From Catenibacillus sp964565805 (lineage in GTDB: Bacteria; Bacillota; Clostridia; Lachnospirales; Lachnospiraceae), in contig CAZMGH010000006.1 in the NCBI GenBank assembly GCA_964565805.1, positions 17,736 to 81,735 on the forward strand: a DNA stretch of 64,000 bases, written 5' to 3'. The notes below the pieces were generated by a model, which did no database searches, was not told where the DNA came from, and worked only from the letters and a program-made list of their open reading frames with translations. The position numbers and the translations under genes are program-made. Shown one piece after another: positions 25,932-33,950 of the stretch (the first letter of the stretch is position 1; each line of letters starts with the position of its first letter).

Positions 25932-27287
25932 TTACTCCTCTTCTGCTTTTTCTCCGGCGTTATTTTCCTCAGATGCAATCTCCTGACACTCTACTAAAAC
26001 CTCTTTGATCCTTCGGTTTTCAATCTGAGTTACATGAAAAATAAGCGAATCAAACTTTAAGTCAAAGGTGGTCCCATCTTTGGGAATCGTATGTAGCTGT
26101 GAAAATACAAATCCGCCTACCGTATCATAATCCGGGCTTTCCAGACTGTCTACGCCCAACTCCTCTGAAAGACTTTCAATATCACATTCACCGTTGACTC
26201 TCCAGACATTTTCCGAAATCTGTTCCAGTTCTTTTTCTTCAGAAGCGTCATATTCATCGTAAATATTGCCCACAATTTCTTCCAGAAGGTCTTCCATGGT
26301 GACAATACCGCTGACCTGACCAAATTCGTCAATGACAACAGCAAAATGAATTTTTTTCATCTGCATATCTTTAAAAAGCTTATCTGCAGAAATACTTTCT
26401 GGTATAAAATACGGCGCGCGCAAAAACTGTCTTAAATTTTTGCGTGCCTGGGAATCTGCCATAAGAAAATCTCTGGCATAGATCACTCCCACTATATCGT
26501 CAAAATCCTTATCATACACGGGAAATCTGGACTTTCCACTGCTGCGGATAACATCAAGGACTTCCTTTTCATCTGCTTTCAGCGGAATAAATATAATATC
26601 CGTGCTATGGGTCATAATATCTCTTACCGGGGTGTCATCAAAGGCAAATACATTTTGGATCCATTCTTTTTCATCTTCATCAATAACACCCTTTTCCTCG
26701 CCCAGATCAACCATCATACGGATCTCTTCTTCAGTAACGCTTTCTTCCTCAGCCTCGGTCTTAAACCGAAGTATCTTCAGGACCACATTTGTAGAAAGGG
26801 ACAGGAAAAAGATAACCGGCCGCATGACAAAGGCAATACCGCTGACAACACGACATGCGAACTTTGCCACCGGATAGGATTTCTGCATGGCAATTCTTTT
26901 AGGTACCAGCTCTCCAAGAATTAATGTAAAATAAGACAAAATAATGGTAATCACAATTACGGAAAGAGTATTCAGCGCTGACAGAGAAATACCGTGGAAT
27001 CCCAAGTCATTATATACCCAGTTTACTAAATACTCAGCAAAGTTATCCGCAGCAAAAGCGCTGCCTAAAAATCCGGCCAAAGTAATACCTATCTGGATCG
27101 TGGACAAAAACGCTGTCGGCTCTTCGACCAGCTTTATCAACCGTTTTGCCCCCTTATCGCCTTCCTCTGCCAGCTTTTTCAGCTTTGTTGTGTTCAGCGA
27201 CACAACGGCAATTTCCGTAGCCGCGAAAAACGCATTAATCAAAATCAAAATAACCTGTAAAAGTATCTGTTGGGGAACTGAGTCCAA
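25932..27287 (-). CDS. CNNM/CorC (hemolysin C) family membrane protein
   Basis: The 451-residue protein has an N-terminal DUF21/CNNM transmembrane domain (about residues 5-180, with IQIGITLAGFLGSAFA and ILGELVPKRIA), two CBS domains (about 205-330) and a C-terminal CorC/HlyC-associated domain (about 350-430). Members act in Mg2+ export or Mg/Co homeostasis, and the hemolysin label is historical. The start is a TTG at 27287, 9 nt after AAAGGAG, with no better ATG. Its promoter lies about 280 bp upstream, leaving a long untranslated leader. Confidence 0.88.
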   Translation of the reverse strand: MDSVPQQILLQVILILINAFFAATEIAVVSLNTTKLKKLAEEGDKGAKRLIKLVEEPTAFLSTIQIGITLAGFLGSAFAADNFAEYLVNWVYNDLGFHGISLSALNTLSVIVITIILSYFTLILGELVPKRIAMQKSYPVAKFACRVVSGIAFVMRPVIFFLSLSTNVVLKILRFKTEAEEESVTEEEIRMMVDLGEEKGVIDEDEKEWIQNVFAFDDTPVRDIMTHSTDIIFIPLKADEKEVLDVIRSSGKSRFPVYDKDFDDIVGVIYARDFLMADSQARKNLRQFLRAPYFIPESISADKLFKDMQMKKIHFAVVIDEFGQVSGIVTMEDLLEEIVGNIYDEYDASEEKELEQISENVWRVNGECDIESLSEELGVDSLESPDYDTVGGFVFSQLHTIPKDGTTFDLKFDSLIFHVTQIENRRIKEVLVECQEIASEENNAGEKAEEE

Positions 27288-27558
27288 TCAAAATCACTCC
27301 TTTTTAATATAAAAACATAACGTTGCTTCAGACACGCCCTCTATAAATCTCAGGCACACCTGGATATACTTTTATAAGGCCCTTCTGGTCTTTTCTGTTT
27401 CCACGATGCCCCCCAGCCATGGATTTTCAGATAATAAAAAAGGAGCTTTGACGGGCAGCAAAAAAATGGCTCAGCACACGTGAAACCCATTTCTTTTTTA
27501 ATTGCCTTTCCTCATCAAAACACCTCAGACTTAAAATCCGTAACCTTATTACTTATAT
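27288..27558 (-). other. Long leader of the CNNM/CorC gene, no gene seen
   Basis: From the predicted start near 27558 to the TTG start, about 270 nt are transcribed without a supported ORF. Reading the minus strand, a partly complementary GGGTTTCAC...GAGCC segment is followed by seven T (around 27470), which could be a weak terminator. An isolated GCTCCTTTTTTATT follows. I cannot match it to the M-box, yybP-ykoY or NiCo riboswitches from the conserved bases I know. Confidence 0.45.
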
Positions 27559-27565
27559 CGGCTCT

Positions 27566-27594
27566 ATAATATCAAAAATCTTCTATGTTGTCAA
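27566..27594 (-). promoter_or_regulatory. Sigma-A promoter of the CNNM/CorC gene
   Basis: On the minus strand TTGACA (27594-27589) and TATTAT (27571-27566) are separated by 17 bp. Confidence 0.7.
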
Positions 27595-27666
27595 ATCATT
27601 TAAAAATCCCGGAGCGCGCAGCCCCAGGATATGAATCAATACTTTTATTCTACTGTAACTGTTCAT

Positions 27667-28509
27667 TTAATCCTGCTTTGGGAACCGTGAATTAAACTTA
27701 TCCAAAGCCAGGGCAGCCACAATACCCACCACGATACATACAATGTTGATCACCGCTGCGCTTACGGAAACCGCAAAACTGCTAAACGGTATGATCATAA
27801 CCGTTGCCGCGATAACGATACCGATAATGGCATGAAATGCCAGGGCATAAAAATGATCAAACAGGGCATCCACAGCCTTTGCCAGACAGATTACTGTCAC
27901 AACAGCCCCGATTCCGGCAGGAATAAGGACATTCATATGAAGACTGCCCAGACCGTCGACAAAAGGCGTATACAGGCCAAGAGGCATAAGCAGGGTTGAA
28001 AAGCTCATTCCCGGCGCAATGATGCTTAATGCCAGGCAGAATCCGCAGAAAATATACCACCCGAAGTTGGGGGTAATAGTAACGGAAAACAGGTTCAGGG
28101 AAATAAGCAGCGCCAGGACAATGGCAAAAGCAACCGCCAGTGACACCCCGCAGCCCTTTGAGCGGCCTTTTTCTCCCGCTTCTCTAAATAAAGACGGAAG
28201 CATCCCTGTGATCAGGCCGATAAACAAGCAGACCGACGGATCCGGATACTTTTCCAGGAAAAAAGCCAGGATCTTGGCAACCCCTAAAAATCCTATTACC
28301 GCGCCGATGATCACCGGGAGCAGCTTTGGCACATGGGTCTTGAATCTGCGGAACGGGCTGCTCAGCAGTTCCATAACTGGTTTATATATTCCAAAAACAA
28401 CACAAAGTACGCCGCCGGAAATACCAGGCAGCACAGCGCCTACGCCGATGAGTATGCCCTGAAGGACTCTCAGGATCAAGCGCAGGACACCAGGATTATT
28501 ATCTTTCAT
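27667..28509 (-). CDS. DUF368 membrane protein, candidate undecaprenyl-phosphate translocase
   Basis: The 280-residue polytopic membrane protein carries DUF368 hallmarks: GVGAVLPGISGGVLCVVFGIY near the N-terminus and the repeated-half motif IIAPGMSFSTLLMPLGLY. It has about eight hydrophobic segments. DUF368 proteins (PopT) have been shown in other bacteria to return undecaprenyl phosphate across the membrane for cell-wall synthesis; transfer of that function here is by family. It has its own promoter, and a 24-bp hairpin repeat lies between promoter and start. Confidence 0.82.
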   Translation of the reverse strand: MKDNNPGVLRLILRVLQGILIGVGAVLPGISGGVLCVVFGIYKPVMELLSSPFRRFKTHVPKLLPVIIGAVIGFLGVAKILAFFLEKYPDPSVCLFIGLITGMLPSLFREAGEKGRSKGCGVSLAVAFAIVLALLISLNLFSVTITPNFGWYIFCGFCLALSIIAPGMSFSTLLMPLGLYTPFVDGLGSLHMNVLIPAGIGAVVTVICLAKAVDALFDHFYALAFHAIIGIVIAATVMIIPFSSFAVSVSAAVINIVCIVVGIVAALALDKFNSRFPKQD

Positions 28510-28525
28510 AAGCTCTTTCCTTTCC

Positions 28526-28549
28526 TATTTATGCCGTGCCTCTCACGGC
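28526..28549 (-). repeat. 24-bp hairpin element, copy 2
   Basis: On the minus strand GCCGTG-AGAGG-CACGGC is followed by ATAAATA, identical at 23 of 24 positions to 22481-22504. It lies in the 5' UTR 16 bp before the DUF368 start. In both copies the stem precedes a purine-rich ribosome site. Confidence 0.7.
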
Positions 28550-28559
28550 TACGCTGTCC

Positions 28560-28588
28560 ATATTAAACTAAAAAAACTGCGCTGTCAA
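28560..28588 (-). promoter_or_regulatory. Sigma-A promoter of the DUF368 gene
   Basis: On the minus strand TTGACA (28588-28583) and TAATAT (28565-28560) are separated by 17 bp. Confidence 0.75.
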
Positions 28589-28749
28589 GGCTGCCGGGAG
28601 AATCGGATACCTGTGAAGATCCGGTATAATCCCAGTGATCTGGATCAAAATTTCCCCAGGTTCTGTTTATCCTGGCGGGACGCGGCTTTTTCATTAGCGG
28701 CTGGAAGTTTTTCATTCCATTTGGGAAACATTTGTCCGAAAAAAAAGAA

Positions 28750-28778
28750 TTGATTCTTTTTTTGTGGAACAGTAAAAT
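28750..28778 (+). promoter_or_regulatory. Promoter of the ubiD-type operon with an overlapping dyad
   Basis: TTGATT (28750-28755) and TAAAAT (28773-28778) are separated by 17 bp. The -35 lies in the dyad AAAAAAAGAAT-TG-ATTCTTTTTTT (about 28740-28763), a candidate operator for an aromatic-acid-responsive repressor not seen in the window. No gene is supported in the rest of the 28510-28848 spacer. Confidence 0.5.
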
Positions 28779-28848
28779 AAAAATAACCAACCGTAAGATA
28801 ATAATTCATCGGACTGAACTGCTGTACACAAAGAAATGGAGGATCCTT

Positions 28849-30309
28849 ATGAAAAATAAAGTGAATGATCTCAGAAGCGCTCTGACCTTACTGAAGAATA
28901 TGCCAGGGCAGCTTATTGCAACAGATGTAGAAGTCGATCCTATGGCCCAGCTGGCCGGAGTGTATCGCTATGTGGGTGCCGGCGGCACTGTTGCCCGGCC
29001 CACAAAGGAAGGCCCGGCCATGATCTTTAATCATGTGAAAGGCCATCCCGGCGCCAGAGTGGCCATTGGCGTCCTGGCCAGCCGGAAGCGGGTGGCTGCC
29101 CTTTTAGACTGCCCTCCTCAGGATCTGGGAAAAAAGCTGTATCAGTGTGTGGATCACCCTATTCCCCCTGTAAGATTCCATGGTCCGGCCCCCTGTCAGG
29201 AGGTTGTCCACAAGGCCGGTGATCCGGACTTTGACCTGTACAAGCTTGTTCCCGCCCCCACAAACACTCCGGATGACGCAGGCCCTTACATTACCCTGGG
29301 CATGTGCTACGCCACCCATCCGGATACTGGCGCTCATGACGTGACGATCCACCGGCTGTGTATCCAGAGCAAGGACGAGCTGTCCATTTTCTTTACCCCA
29401 GGCGCCCGCCATATTGGAGCCATGGCCGAGCGGGCGGAGGCTTTGGGGCTGAAGCTGCCCATCTCCATCAGTATCGGCGTGGACCCTGCCATTGAGATTG
29501 GCTCCTGCTTTGAACCGCCTACCACGCCTTTAGGCTATGATGAGCTGTCTGTGGCCGGGGCCCTGCGAGGTGAGCCGGTACAGCTTTGTCCCTGCCTTAC
29601 TATAAATGAAATGGCTATTGCCAATGCAGAGTATGTTATTGAGGGAGAGGTCCTTCCCAACGTTCGCGTCGTTGAAGACCAAAACAGCCATACCGGCTAT
29701 GCCATGCCGGAATTTCCCGGCTATACCGGCCCGGCCAGTGATCAGTGCTGGCGGATCAAGGTTAAGGCAGTCACTCACAGGAAAAATCCCATTATGCAAA
29801 CATGTATCGGTCCCAGCGAGGAACATGTGTCTATGGCCGGTATTCCCACAGAAGCCAGTATTTACGGCATGGTGGAAAAAGCCATGCCCGGAAGGCTGCA
29901 AAATGTTTACTGTGCCTCTGCCGGCGGCGGCAAGTACATGGCTGTACTCCAGTTTAAAAAATCCTCTCCCAGCGATGAAGGCCGTCAGCGCCAGGCCGCT
30001 CTCCTGGCATTTTCCGCTTTCAGCGAACTAAAGCATGTTTTTCTTGTAGATGAGGATGTGGACTGCTTTGACATGAATGATGTGCTGTGGGCCATGAATA
30101 CCCGCTTCCAGGGAGATGCGGACATTATCACCATTCCCGGTGTCCGGTGTCATCCTTTGGATCCTTCCAATGACCCCCGGTGTTCTTCCAGCATCCGGGA
30201 TCACGGTATTGCCTGCAAAACAATCTTTGACTGTACAGTACCCTATGACCAGAAGGACCGTTTCCGCCGGGCAAGATTTATGGATGTAGATCCAAACCAC
30301 TGGCTTTAA
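28849..30309 (+). CDS. UbiD-family (prenylated-FMN) aryl acid decarboxylase
   Basis: The 486-residue enzyme belongs to the UbiD family of reversible, prenylated-FMN-dependent (de)carboxylases. HRLCIQSKDEL and the MPEFPGYTGP segment, which resembles the hydroxyarylic acid (gallate-type, LpdC) branch, are visible. I start at 28849 (MKNKVNDLRS) after GGAGGA; the frame is open further upstream through the promoter. ubiX and an LpdD-like gene follow within 20 bp, the three-gene layout of non-oxidative hydroxybenzoate/gallate decarboxylases. The substrate is probably a dietary phenolic acid, but this is inference. Confidence 0.85.
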   Translation: MKNKVNDLRSALTLLKNMPGQLIATDVEVDPMAQLAGVYRYVGAGGTVARPTKEGPAMIFNHVKGHPGARVAIGVLASRKRVAALLDCPPQDLGKKLYQCVDHPIPPVRFHGPAPCQEVVHKAGDPDFDLYKLVPAPTNTPDDAGPYITLGMCYATHPDTGAHDVTIHRLCIQSKDELSIFFTPGARHIGAMAERAEALGLKLPISISIGVDPAIEIGSCFEPPTTPLGYDELSVAGALRGEPVQLCPCLTINEMAIANAEYVIEGEVLPNVRVVEDQNSHTGYAMPEFPGYTGPASDQCWRIKVKAVTHRKNPIMQTCIGPSEEHVSMAGIPTEASIYGMVEKAMPGRLQNVYCASAGGGKYMAVLQFKKSSPSDEGRQRQAALLAFSAFSELKHVFLVDEDVDCFDMNDVLWAMNTRFQGDADIITIPGVRCHPLDPSNDPRCSSSIRDHGIACKTIFDCTVPYDQKDRFRRARFMDVDPNHWL

Positions 30310-30320
30310 GGAGAAGGCTT

Positions 30321-30890
30321 ATGAAAAAAAGAATCATTGTGGCTGCTACAGGGGCCAGCGGGATGCCCATCCTGATCAAATGTCTGGAGCTGATCCGCCA
30401 GGCGCCGGATTATGAATCTTATTTGATCCCAAGTCCCAGCGCCCTTTTAACACTTCGCCAGGAAACAGACCGGACAGAAGATGACCTGGCAAGTCTGTCC
30501 GATTATGTGCTTGACCCGGAAAATATTGGGGCAGGTCCTGCCAGCGGGTCTTTTAAAACCCAGGGGATGGTTATCGTCCCCTGCAGTATGAAAACCGCGG
30601 CCGGGATCTGCAGCGGATATACGAATAACCTGATCCTTCGGGCCGCGGATGTCACGATAAAAGAGCAAAGACCGCTGGTCCTGGCTGCCAGGGAAACCCC
30701 GGTCAGCCCCATCCACCTGAGAAATCTCTATGAGCTTTCCAGGCTTCCCAGTGTACATATCATTCCGCCCATGATGACCTTCTACTGCCGCCCGGAAACC
30801 ATTGACGATATGGTTTATCACATTGCGGCAAAGCTGGTGGAGCCATTGGGCATTGAAGCAAAGGAGTACCGCCGATGGAATGGTCTGTAA
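30321..30890 (+). CDS. UbiX-family flavin prenyltransferase
   Basis: UbiX proteins make the prenylated FMN cofactor that UbiD enzymes need. The 189-residue product has the GATGASGMP-type N-terminal flavin motif (here AATGASGMP), VPCSMKT, and RETPVSPIHLRN, all conserved in the family. AAGGAGAAGG precedes the ATG. It starts 11 bp after the decarboxylase gene and overlaps the next gene by 16 bp. Confidence 0.9.
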   Translation: MKKRIIVAATGASGMPILIKCLELIRQAPDYESYLIPSPSALLTLRQETDRTEDDLASLSDYVLDPENIGAGPASGSFKTQGMVIVPCSMKTAAGICSGYTNNLILRAADVTIKEQRPLVLAARETPVSPIHLRNLYELSRLPSVHIIPPMMTFYCRPETIDDMVYHIAAKLVEPLGIEAKEYRRWNGL

Positions 30891-31258
30891 CTTTAAAAAG
30901 AGAACTATCCTTTTCCCAGCTGGAGATTAGAGCCGCCTGGGTAGGAAAGGATCTGCTTGTATGTATTAACGGCGGGTCCCGTCCCCATATCGGCTCCGCT
31001 GTCCTCTCCCAGCCAAGACCGTCGCTCACCGGAGACGGCACCATAAGCGCCACTTCCTCGGTCATGAACCTGACCGGCCACAAAGATGAATTTATCTGCC
31101 GGAGCGTAGGGGAATATTTATGCCGCAGCCTGAACACCCCAGTGGTATGTACCGGAGGTTTTCATGTGGACGGTATTACCCGGGAGCAGATCCGGGAAGT
31201 GACTGAGGCCGCTGATTCGCTGGCTCGGGAATTAAAATGGAAACTATGCCATGAATAA
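30875..31258 (+). CDS. LpdD-like prenyl-FMN decarboxylase accessory protein
   Basis: This 127-residue protein resembles the small third component (LpdD/BsdD-type) found with hydroxyarylic acid decarboxylases and proposed to be a prenyl-flavin chaperone. It has no membrane segment. Features include VCINGGSRPHIGS, the late CTGGFHVDGITREQI motif and a Glu/Lys-rich C-terminal helix. GGAG lies 9 nt before its ATG, which is inside the 3' end of ubiX, so translation is probably coupled. Confidence 0.75.
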   Translation: MEWSVTLKRELSFSQLEIRAAWVGKDLLVCINGGSRPHIGSAVLSQPRPSLTGDGTISATSSVMNLTGHKDEFICRSVGEYLCRSLNTPVVCTGGFHVDGITREQIREVTEAADSLARELKWKLCHE

Positions 31259-31262
31259 AATT

Positions 31263-31290
31263 GGATAAGGGAAGATCCCTTCCCTTATCC
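31263..31290. terminator. Inverted repeat between convergent operons
   Basis: GGATAAGG (31263-31270) and CCTTATCC (31283-31290) bracket a second GGGA/TCCC pair. It sits in the 43-bp spacer between the LpdD-like gene and the amidase gene and could end transcripts from both sides, although no long T tract is present. Confidence 0.5.
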
Positions 31291-31301
31291 GTGTCTCATG
31301 A

Positions 31302-32138
31302 TCATTTATCAGGCAATTTAATGTTTAATGTGTACACATCCGTTCTTCGATGCTTTAGAAGGGGCAGCTGACACCTCACCTCATCCACACGGGACAGGTC
31401 TAGGGGACTGATCTGGATTCCTGCTTTTTCATCCATCTGGCACACCACCGTCCCCCATGGATCTGCCACAATACTGTGGCCCCAGGACACATAGCTGCCC
31501 ATTTCGTCTCTGGCCGGCGCTGTTCCCACGGTATATACCTGGTTATTCACTGCCTGAGAGCGAAACATCAGCTCCCAATGGGCCGGTCCGGTGGTCCTAT
31601 TAAAAGCCGCGGGAACAAGAATCACCTTCGCCCCGCCAAGGGCCATCAGCCGCCCCAGCTCCGGGAATCGAAAATCATAGCAGATACACAAACCAACCGA
31701 CCCAAACTCTGTTGCAAATACAGTGACCTGATCTCCGGCGCAAAGAGTGTCAGACTCCTGAAAATGCTGACCGCCCTCTACAGCAATATCAAAAAGATGG
31801 ATTTTCCGGTGCTTTGCGATCTGCTTTCCCTCCCGATCAAAAACATAGGCTGTATTAAAGATCCTGCCTTCTGTATCCCTTTCCGGCATACTCCCTGCCG
31901 CCAGATAAACCTGGTGTCTTTTTGCGAAATCTGAACAGGCCTGCCACAATGACCCCTGCTCCTCCTGAGCGTATTCCGGGAATTTTTCCACATCATAAGG
32001 GCATGCAAACATTTCCGGAAGGGCGATAAGATCTGCCCCCATCCCTGCTGCTTTTGCCCCCATATCCTCCAGACATTCCACCGCCCTGTCTATTTCCTCA
32101 TATACAGGCATCTGAAGCTGAGCCAGCTTTAATATCAT
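31302..32138 (-). CDS. Carbon-nitrogen hydrolase (nitrilase superfamily, omega-amidase-like)
   Basis: The 278-residue protein has the nitrilase catalytic triad: Glu in LPEMFACPY, Lys in KHRKIHLFD and Cys in GLCICYDFRFPE. These features and the length are close to the Nit2/omega-amidase branch, which hydrolyses monoamides of dicarboxylates. The start is the ATG at 32138 (MILKLAQLQMP), matching the family N-terminus; a TTG further upstream would overlap the ABC gene. It follows three ABC importer genes on the same strand by 43 bp, so the transported compound may be its substrate. Confidence 0.82.
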   Translation of the reverse strand: MILKLAQLQMPVYEEIDRAVECLEDMGAKAAGMGADLIALPEMFACPYDVEKFPEYAQEEQGSLWQACSDFAKRHQVYLAAGSMPERDTEGRIFNTAYVFDREGKQIAKHRKIHLFDIAVEGGQHFQESDTLCAGDQVTVFATEFGSVGLCICYDFRFPELGRLMALGGAKVILVPAAFNRTTGPAHWELMFRSQAVNNQVYTVGTAPARDEMGSYVSWGHSIVADPWGTVVCQMDEKAGIQISPLDLSRVDEVRCQLPLLKHRRTDVYTLNIKLPDK

Positions 32139-32181
32139 TCTCCCACAACCTTTCTGTCCCCCGGTAAGGGACGTACAAGTG

Positions 32182-32985
32182 TCACGCAAACATCATCCGG
32201 TCATTATCTAGGGCGCTGCCGCTGGCCTGCTCAAACTTCTCCAATAGATCCGATACCTTCAGCCCCATCTTTTCCTCACCGGACACATCATAGATGATCC
32301 GTCCCTCATGCATCATGATCAGCCGATTGCCATGGGCAATCGCGTCTTTCATATTATGGGTGACCATCATAGCTGTCAGATGATTTTCAGCAATGATCTT
32401 ATCAGAAATAGTCAGCACCTTCTGAGCGGTCTTGGGATCCAGGGCCGCTGTGTGCTCATCCAGAAGCAAAAGCTTTGGCTTTTGGATGGCTGCCATTAGC
32501 AGGGTAATGGCCTGACGCTGACCGCCGGACAGAAGCCCTACCTTGGTAGCCATACGGGACTCCAGGCCAAGATCCAGGGACTTTAACATCTCACAGTAAT
32601 GCTGCCGTTCCTTTCGAGTAATGCCCCAGCGCAATGTCCGGTGCTGTCCCCGCCGGGCAGCAATGGCCATATTTTCATCAATAGCCATCGTTGCCGCGGT
32701 GCCAGTCATGGGATCCTGAAACACCCGGCCCAAATATTTTGCCCGCTTATGTTCCGGCAGGCGGGTCACATCGGTTCCTTCAATGAGTATCTGGCCATCA
32801 TCGATCGGCCATACGCCGGCAACAGCATTAAGCATCGTAGACTTTCCCGCGCCATTTCCCCCGATGATCGTCACAAAATCTCCTTCATTCAGTTTAAGGT
32901 CCACGCCGTTTAAAGCAATTTTCTCATTAATCGTTCCTGCGTTAAAAGTCTTATGTATATTTTCCAATTCCAGCATATAACTCAT
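32182..32985 (-). CDS. ABC importer ATPase (TrpZ-type)
   Basis: The 267-residue ATPase has Walker A GGNGAGKST, signature LSGGQRQ, Walker B LLLLDEH and the His switch MVTHN. It overlaps the permease gene by 4 bp. With the adjacent permease and lipoprotein it forms an importer of the PF04392/TrpXYZ type, related in layout to branched-chain amino-acid systems. Reported members take up tryptophan/tyrosine or other aromatic or nucleoside-like compounds, so the substrate is open. Confidence 0.88.
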   Translation of the reverse strand: MSYMLELENIHKTFNAGTINEKIALNGVDLKLNEGDFVTIIGGNGAGKSTMLNAVAGVWPIDDGQILIEGTDVTRLPEHKRAKYLGRVFQDPMTGTAATMAIDENMAIAARRGQHRTLRWGITRKERQHYCEMLKSLDLGLESRMATKVGLLSGGQRQAITLLMAAIQKPKLLLLDEHTAALDPKTAQKVLTISDKIIAENHLTAMMVTHNMKDAIAHGNRLIMMHEGRIIYDVSGEEKMGLKVSDLLEKFEQASGSALDNDRMMFA

Positions 32986-33941
32986 CGTCCCGGCACCGCC
33001 TTTCTCTTACGGCCATACTTTCCTTTAAGATAAGGAATAGCCAGGAAGCACGCCACCACAACAGCGGAAAACAGCTTCATATAATCCTGAGGCATTTTCA
33101 GCCAAAGTACCACAGCAATGACCATATAGTAAATGATGGCGCCGATCACAACCGCCATCATGGTGTAGGCAAAGGCCATTCTCCGTCCGGCGCACAACTT
33201 TGCGAAAAGTACTTCCCCGATGATCACCGCCGCCAGGCCAATAACAATGGCGCCCCTGCCCATATTTACGTCCGAAGAGCCCTGGTACTGGGCATAAAGA
33301 CCGCCGCACAAACCTACCAGGCCATTAGACAACATCAAAGCAAGAACCTTCATAAGGTTGGTGCTGATGCCCTGAGCCCGGGACATGTTGGGATTACATC
33401 CGGTCGTTCGGATGGCGCCGCCCAGTTCAGTACCGAAAAACCAGTATAAAATGCCGATAAGAACTAAACACCCCAAAATAATCCCGGCAAAAAAGAGCAC
33501 TCGGGTGGTCATATCTCCGGTAACATATCTTAACGATGCTACTAAAGGATACTGATCCACATTGATCCCCTGATTGGCCTTTCCCATGATCCCAAGATTC
33601 ACAGAATACAGTGAAATCTGAGTCAGGATTCCGGCAAGGATGCCTGGGATTCCTAAAAGGGTATGCAAAAGTCCGGTAACAAGTCCTGCCGCCATCCCGG
33701 CCAGAAAGGCAAAGACCAGGGCAAGAGCCGGATGAACACCGCCCCGGATAAGCATTACCGCTACCGCGCCGCCGGTGGCCAAAGAACCATCGACAGTCAG
33801 GTCAGCAAAATCCAGGAGCCTGAAGGTAATAAATACCCCCAGGGCCATGATCCCCCAGATCAGTCCCTGGGCCACATTTCCCGGAAGGGAGCGAGCCAAG
33901 GCCGCCGGATCCAAAGAAGAAAAATATTCAACCATAATCAT
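32982..33941 (-). CDS. ABC importer permease (TrpY-type)
   Basis: The 319-residue integral membrane protein has eight to ten hydrophobic segments and the LivH/LivM-like permease pattern (GLIWGIMALGVFITFRLLDFADLTVDGSLATGGAV at the start). It sits between the binding-protein and ATPase genes. The ATG at 33941 or the one at 33935 could be used; AAAGG precedes both. Confidence 0.88.
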   Translation of the reverse strand: MIMVEYFSSLDPAALARSLPGNVAQGLIWGIMALGVFITFRLLDFADLTVDGSLATGGAVAVMLIRGGVHPALALVFAFLAGMAAGLVTGLLHTLLGIPGILAGILTQISLYSVNLGIMGKANQGINVDQYPLVASLRYVTGDMTTRVLFFAGIILGCLVLIGILYWFFGTELGGAIRTTGCNPNMSRAQGISTNLMKVLALMLSNGLVGLCGGLYAQYQGSSDVNMGRGAIVIGLAAVIIGEVLFAKLCAGRRMAFAYTMMAVVIGAIIYYMVIAVVLWLKMPQDYMKLFSAVVVACFLAIPYLKGKYGRKRKAVPGR

Positions 33942-33950
33942 CCGGCCTTT

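Noticed and set aside
27328..27420. A 30-codon minus-strand ORF in the CNNM/CorC leader
   Set aside because: No Shine-Dalgarno sequence and no recognisable composition; I left the region as an untranslated leader.
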